This document shows, one piece after another, positions 59,490 through 64,000 of a stretch of DNA of 64,000 nucleotides. Each line of letters opens with the position of its first letter. The stretch's first letter is position 1. The notes under the pieces were generated by a model. That model did no database searches. It was not told the DNA's origin and saw only the letters and a program-made list of their open reading frames with translations. The stretch covers positions 124,001-188,000 of the forward strand of contig NZ_BAER01000017.1 of assembly GCF_000315055.1 (NCBI RefSeq), in the 5' to 3' direction. The position numbers and the translations under genes were made by a program. The stretch comes from Paraglaciecola polaris LMG 21857 (GTDB lineage: Bacteria; Pseudomonadota; Gammaproteobacteria; Enterobacterales; Alteromonadaceae).

Positions 59490-60617
59490 CTACTCACTTA
59501 TTGTACGGTCATCATTGGCTTTAAGGAGTAACTTTTTGCTATCGACTAAAGACTGTTTCGAGTAATCCCCAAACCAGGCTCCTATTTTAAAAAATAATTT
59601 AATAAATGCGCCTTTGTCGCCCTTTTTCAGCATATCAAGTGCATTATCAAATGTATCTCTAAAGCTAGTAAGCACTGCAACACTGTCTTTATTGTTAAAA
59701 ATAATATCTGTATATAAAGCAGGGTCTTGAGCAAATAATCGCCCGACCATTGCAAGCTCTAATCGATATATAGGTGAACTCAATGAAATTAACTGATCAA
59801 GTGGCGGGTTTTCAGTGAGCAGGTGCGCACCGAACACGTAACTGGAGAAGTGCCGCATGACTTGAATAAAGACCATGGCATCATCATGTTCTTGAGCATC
59901 GGTTTCTTGCAACGCAGCGCCCCAAACTCGCATTTGTTGCAGCAACCACTGGTATTTCTCTTCACCACGTCCGTGGCAGACCACCACAACTTGTTTGACC
60001 ATACTGGAAACGTCTGGTCCAAACATTGGGTGTAGACCAACCACAGGCCCCAAATGGACAGCCAACATTGCCTTGAGTGGAACGGCTTTGGTACTGGTAA
60101 TATCCGCTAAAATACAATCAGTTGGCAGATTATCCAGCTTGGCAACAATTTGTTCCGTCAACTGAATGGGCACGGCAACCAAGACTAAATTTGCTTGCGC
60201 AAATATCTCATCCGCTCTTGGCCAATCCTTTTGTTCCAAAATGTCGACCGTGTAACCGCTACGAGTGAACATATCAACGAAGATTCGCCCTAAAGCACCT
60301 GCGCCACCAATAACGACAATTTTATGCACTTCTGGCGCACAACACATGTAGCGTTTATTTTGCGTGTGATAAGACTCACGCATTATCCGCCTTAATAAAT
60401 CCTCAACCAAAGCAGGTGGCACGCCCAGCGCCTTTGCTTGCGCGCAGCGCTGTTCGATTAACTCAGCTTCCCTAGCGGGAACATAAATAGGTAAGCCAAC
60501 CTTACTTTTATACATGCCAACCTGCTCAGTTAGCGCAGCACGTTTTGCCAATAACGCCACTAATTCAGAATCGACTGTGTCGATTTGATTGCGTAATTTT
60601 TCAAGTTCGGTTGACAT
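59490..60617 (-). CDS. tyrA: Bifunctional chorismate mutase / prephenate dehydrogenase
   Basis: A 375-residue T-protein for tyrosine synthesis. An AroQ mutase domain spans about 1-90 (LEKLRNQIDTVDSELVALLA); the NAD-binding dehydrogenase follows with VVIGGAGALGRIFVDMF near 105 and the catalytic GLHPMFGPDVS near 195. Length matches E. coli TyrA (373). It starts 11 bases after aroF, so the two are co-transcribed as in E. coli. Confidence 0.96.
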   Translation of the reverse strand: MSTELEKLRNQIDTVDSELVALLAKRAALTEQVGMYKSKVGLPIYVPAREAELIEQRCAQAKALGVPPALVEDLLRRIMRESYHTQNKRYMCCAPEVHKIVVIGGAGALGRIFVDMFTRSGYTVDILEQKDWPRADEIFAQANLVLVAVPIQLTEQIVAKLDNLPTDCILADITSTKAVPLKAMLAVHLGPVVGLHPMFGPDVSSMVKQVVVVCHGRGEEKYQWLLQQMRVWGAALQETDAQEHDDAMVFIQVMRHFSSYVFGAHLLTENPPLDQLISLSSPIYRLELAMVGRLFAQDPALYTDIIFNNKDSVAVLTSFRDTFDNALDMLKKGDKGAFIKLFFKIGAWFGDYSKQSLVDSKKLLLKANDDRTISE

Positions 60618-60628
60618 CTAAGTTCCTT

Positions 60629-61720
60629 TTAGTCCGGGCTGTGGAGTTTATTTAACCGCAATGGCAATACCGTAATGAGTTTATCACGCATATGGTTAAT
60701 TAACTCGTCTGTTGATTCCCAGTCAATACAACCATCGGTGATCGAAACTCCATATTCTAACTCACTAGCCGTTTTACCTTTATTGCTCTGATTGCCCGAT
60801 TTCAAGTGACTTTCAAGCATGATCCCAATCACCGACTGATTACCTTCAAGTATCTGATTAACCACGTTTTTAGCCACTAACGGCTGACGACGATAATCTT
60901 TACTTGAATTTGCGTGACTACAATCAACCACCAAACCTGCACTGAGTTTTGCAGCGCGCATTTCTTCTTCACAATCAGCAACACAAACTGAGTCATAGTT
61001 GGGCTGCTTGCCGCCGCGCAGAATAATATGACCATCAGGATTACCCTGAGTTTTGATTACGCTGACTTGCCCTTGACCATTAATACCCATGAAGCTGTGA
61101 CCTGATGCAGCCGATTGCAGTGCATTTATAGCAATATCAAGGCTACCGTCAGTGCCGTTTTTAAAGCCAACAGGCATTGAAAGACCACTGGCCATTTCAC
61201 GGTGAGTTTGTGACTCAGAGGTACGAGCACCAATAGCTGACCAACTAAATAACTCTGCAAGGTATTGCGGACTAATCGGATCAAGTGCTTCAGTTGCAAC
61301 AGGAATTTCCAACTCCGCTAACCAAATCAGCAATTCACGCGCCTTGCGCAAGCCGGTTTCAATGTCGAAAGTATCATCAATATGTGGATCGTTAATGAGG
61401 CCCTTCCAACCCACAGTGGTGCGAGGTTTTTCAAAATACACTCGCATGACTATATACAAAGTATCCTTACAGGATTCATGCATCTCTTTAAGTTTAAGGG
61501 CATATTCTTTTGCAGCGTCGATATCATGAATCGAACAAGGTCCACTGATGAGCAAGAATCGGTGATCTTTGCGATGAATAATATCGGAAATAATTTTTCG
61601 TGATGACTGAATAACTGACAAAGCATGGTCAGTCACAGGAAGCTCTTGCTTCAATGCTTCAGGGGTAATCAGTACCTGTTCAGAGGTAACGTTAATATTG
61701 TTAATGTTGTCGCGTAACAT
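60629..61720 (-). CDS. aroF: 3-deoxy-7-phosphoheptulonate synthase (AroF type)
   Basis: A 363-residue class I DAHP synthase that condenses PEP and erythrose-4-phosphate to open the shikimate pathway. Core motifs are LLISGPCSIHD, MRVYFEKPRTTVGWKGLIND-like sequence and VDCSHANSSKDYRRQ. Linkage to tyrA and the TyrR-like box upstream favour the tyrosine-sensitive AroF form; feedback specificity was not read from residues. Confidence 0.93.
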   Translation of the reverse strand: MLRDNINNINVTSEQVLITPEALKQELPVTDHALSVIQSSRKIISDIIHRKDHRFLLISGPCSIHDIDAAKEYALKLKEMHESCKDTLYIVMRVYFEKPRTTVGWKGLINDPHIDDTFDIETGLRKARELLIWLAELEIPVATEALDPISPQYLAELFSWSAIGARTSESQTHREMASGLSMPVGFKNGTDGSLDIAINALQSAASGHSFMGINGQGQVSVIKTQGNPDGHIILRGGKQPNYDSVCVADCEEEMRAAKLSAGLVVDCSHANSSKDYRRQPLVAKNVVNQILEGNQSVIGIMLESHLKSGNQSNKGKTASELEYGVSITDGCIDWESTDELINHMRDKLITVLPLRLNKLHSPD

Positions 61721-62124
61721 AATCTTGACTCACAGTAGTGATGGGTAATACACGATCTGCTAAAGCAGTCGCACTGGAAATGACAAATTCAAAGTAAGCG
61801 GCCAATTAAATGTAAACATATAATTACAACTGCAAATTAACTTTTTATGTAATTTAATTGACTTTTTAACAGTTCATTATTTTTTTCGCAAGGCTTAATT
61901 TGTTTAATCGCTATTTTGCGCAAAATACCCACACGTTAGCGGTAAAAATAAACCACGCTTATAACTGCACATCAACGCTTACACTTTGTTGACACAGTAT
62001 AGAACAACAAATTTGCGGTTATACAACTGATCGCGATAGTCTTTAGTCGTAACCGTTGCAACGACACAATGGCCATAAAACGAACGACAACATAGTCGTC
62101 ATTACACTGATATCAGGGATCCAT
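61721..62124. other. Divergent aroF / M3 peptidase region
   Basis: About 400 bases containing the TyrR-like box and, near the peptidase gene, a TTGACA at 61989-61994 without a well-placed -10. The stretch 61800-61900 is strongly AT-rich. No gene or further structure is evident. Confidence 0.5.
61811..61828. promoter_or_regulatory. TyrR-like box upstream of aroF
   Basis: TGTAAACATATAATTACA matches the TyrR consensus TGTAAA-N6-TTTACA at all but one defined position. It lies about 90 bases before the aroF ATG; the minus-strand TTTACA could also serve as a -35 element, so binding would block the promoter. Confidence 0.72.
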
Positions 62125-64000
62125 ATGAACAAAGCAATACTCAGCCCAATCGCACTGGCTGTCATGCTTGCTGCGTGTCAACCAGACACCAACAGCCAAG
62201 TAAATGAAGCGCTAACTCAACAACAAAAACGTAATCAAGAAAAAACAAAATCAGTACAGCAAAACAATCCATTGTTAACCGAATCAAACGCGCCATTTGG
62301 CGTACCGCAATTTGAAAAGATTAAGATCGAGCATTACGAACCGGCATTTGATTTCGCGATTGCGCAAAATAAACAACAAATTTCAGACATCGCCGCTAAT
62401 AGCGAAATTGCCAGCTTCGAGAACACTATTGAGGCAATGGAAAAATCAGGTCAAACACTGAGTCATGTAACCACTATTTTCTATGCGCTAAATGGCACCG
62501 ATACAACGCCTGAGATGCAAAAAATAGCTAAGAAAATGTCACCTCGTTTATCAGCATTGAACGATGATATTTACCTTAACGCTGCTCTTTTTGCTCGGGT
62601 TAAAGCCGTATATGAACAGCAAGAGCAGTTAACGCTTCGTGCTGACCAGAAAACGCTGCTGGCAGATAGCTACCAGTCGTTTGTGCGTGGCGGTGCTAAT
62701 TTAAATGACCCTGATAAAGTTAAACTGCGCGACTTAAACGGTCAGTTATCCAAATTATCTGTTCAATTCGGTGAAAATTTACTCGCTGAAACCAACGCAT
62801 TCGAATTGGTTATCGACAATAAAGAAGATCTCGCTGGTCTACCAGAAGATATTATTGCAGCAGCAGCGGTTACTGCCACAGAGCGAGATCACGATGGGAA
62901 ATGGGTCTTTACTACCCATCGCCCGAGCAAAAATCCATTTTTAACTTATGCACATAACCGTGAACTGCGTAAAGCCTTATATGAAGGCTACATTCAACGG
63001 GGCGATAATGACAACGCTAACGATAATAAGAAATTAGCCTCCGAAATTGCCTCCCTTCGTTATCAAAAAGCTCAACTACTTGGCTACAAAACCTACGCGG
63101 ATTTCGTGCTTGAAAAGGCTATGGCAAAAACCCCTGAGAATGTTTATGGCTTGCTTAACCAAGTCTGGCCTGCGGCACTAGCCCAAGCCAAAAACGAAGC
63201 CGCCGATATGCAAAAAATGATCAAAGCCGAAGGGGGTGATTTCACACTCGCAGGTTACGATTGGTGGTACTACGCCGAGAAAATTCGTAAAGCTCGCTAC
63301 GATCTAGATGCAGCGCAAACCAAGCCTTATTTTTCACTTGATGCTACTCGTGAGGGGGTATTTTACACCGCAGAAAAGCTATGGGGTGTAACGTTTCAAG
63401 AGCGTCAAGATATTCCAAAATATCACCCTGATGTACGCACTTTTGAGGTTTTTGATAAAGGCGGATCAAGTATAGGCATATACATGGCTGACTACTACGT
63501 GCGTGAGAGCAAACGTGGCGGCGCTTGGATGAACTCCTACCGTAAACAGCAAAAAATGTTTGGCGAGAACGTTAAACCGATTATTTTCAATGTACTCAAC
63601 TACCCTCGCCCCGTTGGTGATGCACCCGTTTTGCTTACATTTAATCAAGCATCTACTTTGTTCCATGAATTTGGTCATGCCATTCAAGGTTTACTATCAG
63701 ACGGTTATTATCAATCACAGACTGGTACTTCTTTGCCACGAGACTACGTAGAGTATCCATCCCAGGTAATGGAAAACTGGATGATGGAGCCTGAAGTGCT
63801 AGCGCAGTTTGCCAAGCATTACAAAACAGGAGAAGTGATCCCCCAAGCGTTAATCGAAAAAATTCAAGCTGCGGGTAAATTCAACCAAGGTTTTGCCACC
63901 ACAGAATACATGGCGGCTGCCTTACTGGATATGAAATGGCATACCCTTGAAACAGCCACTGAGCAAGATGCAGACGCATTTGAGAAAGCGGCAATGGATG
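62125..64000 (+). CDS. dcp: M3-family peptidase lipoprotein, dipeptidyl carboxypeptidase type (cut by window edge)
   Basis: An open frame of 625 codons running off the window. It starts MNKAILSPIALAVMLAACQP, a lipoprotein signal with lipobox LAAC (Cys18). The M3 zinc site HEFGHAIQG is present near residue 514, with upstream WMNSYRKQQ and downstream DYVEYPSQVMENW typical of Dcp rather than oligopeptidase A. It would remove C-terminal dipeptides from peptides in the periplasm. E. coli Dcp lacks a lipid anchor, while exported forms are common in marine Alteromonadales, as far as I recall. Confidence 0.9.
   Translation, partial: MNKAILSPIALAVMLAACQPDTNSQVNEALTQQQKRNQEKTKSVQQNNPLLTESNAPFGVPQFEKIKIEHYEPAFDFAIAQNKQQISDIAANSEIASFENTIEAMEKSGQTLSHVTTIFYALNGTDTTPEMQKIAKKMSPRLSALNDDIYLNAALFARVKAVYEQQEQLTLRADQKTLLADSYQSFVRGGANLNDPDKVKLRDLNGQLSKLSVQFGENLLAETNAFELVIDNKEDLAGLPEDIIAAAAVTATERDHDGKWVFTTHRPSKNPFLTYAHNRELRKALYEGYIQRGDNDNANDNKKLASEIASLRYQKAQLLGYKTYADFVLEKAMAKTPENVYGLLNQVWPAALAQAKNEAADMQKMIKAEGGDFTLAGYDWWYYAEKIRKARYDLDAAQTKPYFSLDATREGVFYTAEKLWGVTFQERQDIPKYHPDVRTFEVFDKGGSSIGIYMADYYVRESKRGGAWMNSYRKQQKMFGENVKPIIFNVLNYPRPVGDAPVLLTFNQASTLFHEFGHAIQGLLSDGYYQSQTGTSLPRDYVEYPSQVMENWMMEPEVLAQFAKHYKTGEVIPQALIEKIQAAGKFNQGFATTEYMAAALLDMKWHTLETATEQDADAFEKAAMD

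Overview
The window looks like chromosomal core DNA of a marine gammaproteobacterium of the order Alteromonadales, in the Alteromonas/Paraglaciecola/Glaciecola neighbourhood. This rests on recognisable gene order (accD-folC-dedD-cvpA-purF, glrK-qseG-glrR, pheA convergent with tyrA-aroF), on families I associate with this order (DUF2989 and DUF4398 lipoproteins, a cytosolic M14 carboxypeptidase) and on moderate GC content with AT-rich intergenic DNA. I see no rRNA, tRNA, CRISPR array, insertion sequence, phage gene or conjugation gene. Almost every open frame is a known housekeeping family.

Layout. 1-4.2 kb: a tight minus-strand set (zinc-ribbon membrane protein, YeaC, DUF349 protein cut by the window edge), an AGCS amino-acid:sodium symporter and an M14 carboxypeptidase. 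4.4-18.2 kb: central carbon and glycogen metabolism, with a long-form GAPDH, a DUF2989 lipoprotein, the malQ-glgB-glgX operon, and the divergent gapA-yeaD, then pnp. 18.4-24.4 kb: RluA, a secreted pectinacetylesterase/Notum-like hydrolase, two DUF4398 lipoproteins (one with an OmpA domain) and RmuC. 24.5-35.1 kb: fumarase, pabB-nudL, sdaA, cysB, an orphan soluble histidine kinase with a membrane-anchored partner gene, and a LysR regulator divergent from a two-subunit CoA-transferase. 35.1-40.3 kb: DEAD-box helicase, nitroreductase, a DoxX protein, a HAD protein, MiaE and a Yip1 membrane protein. 40.4-49.9 kb: purF-cvpA-dedD-folC-accD, truA, and glrR-qseG-glrK, all on the minus strand. 49.9-57.3 kb: a frameshifted EF-hand protein, a TerB protein, an iron ABC transporter with a Fur-like box, a GNAT enzyme, the relic of a SpoIIE-type ATPase domain, a SUI1 factor and a double-receiver response regulator. 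57.4-64 kb: pheA, a DUF1275 protein, tyrA, aroF with a TyrR-like box, and a truncated M3 peptidase lipoprotein.

How the genes work together. Two different GAPDHs flank the glycogen enzymes, and the malQ/gapA intergenic region carries several inverted repeats, two of them resembling HexR sites, which would couple glycogen handling to glycolytic flux. The aroF-tyrA and pheA units make the entry and terminal enzymes of Phe/Tyr synthesis.

I found no convincing undescribed multi-gene system. The observations most worth checking are two genes broken by single-base changes (an EF-hand protein and an ATPase relic), a possible aromatic-rich leader peptide ending just before pheA, clustered inverted repeats between malQ and gapA, and pnp lying apart from rpsO.
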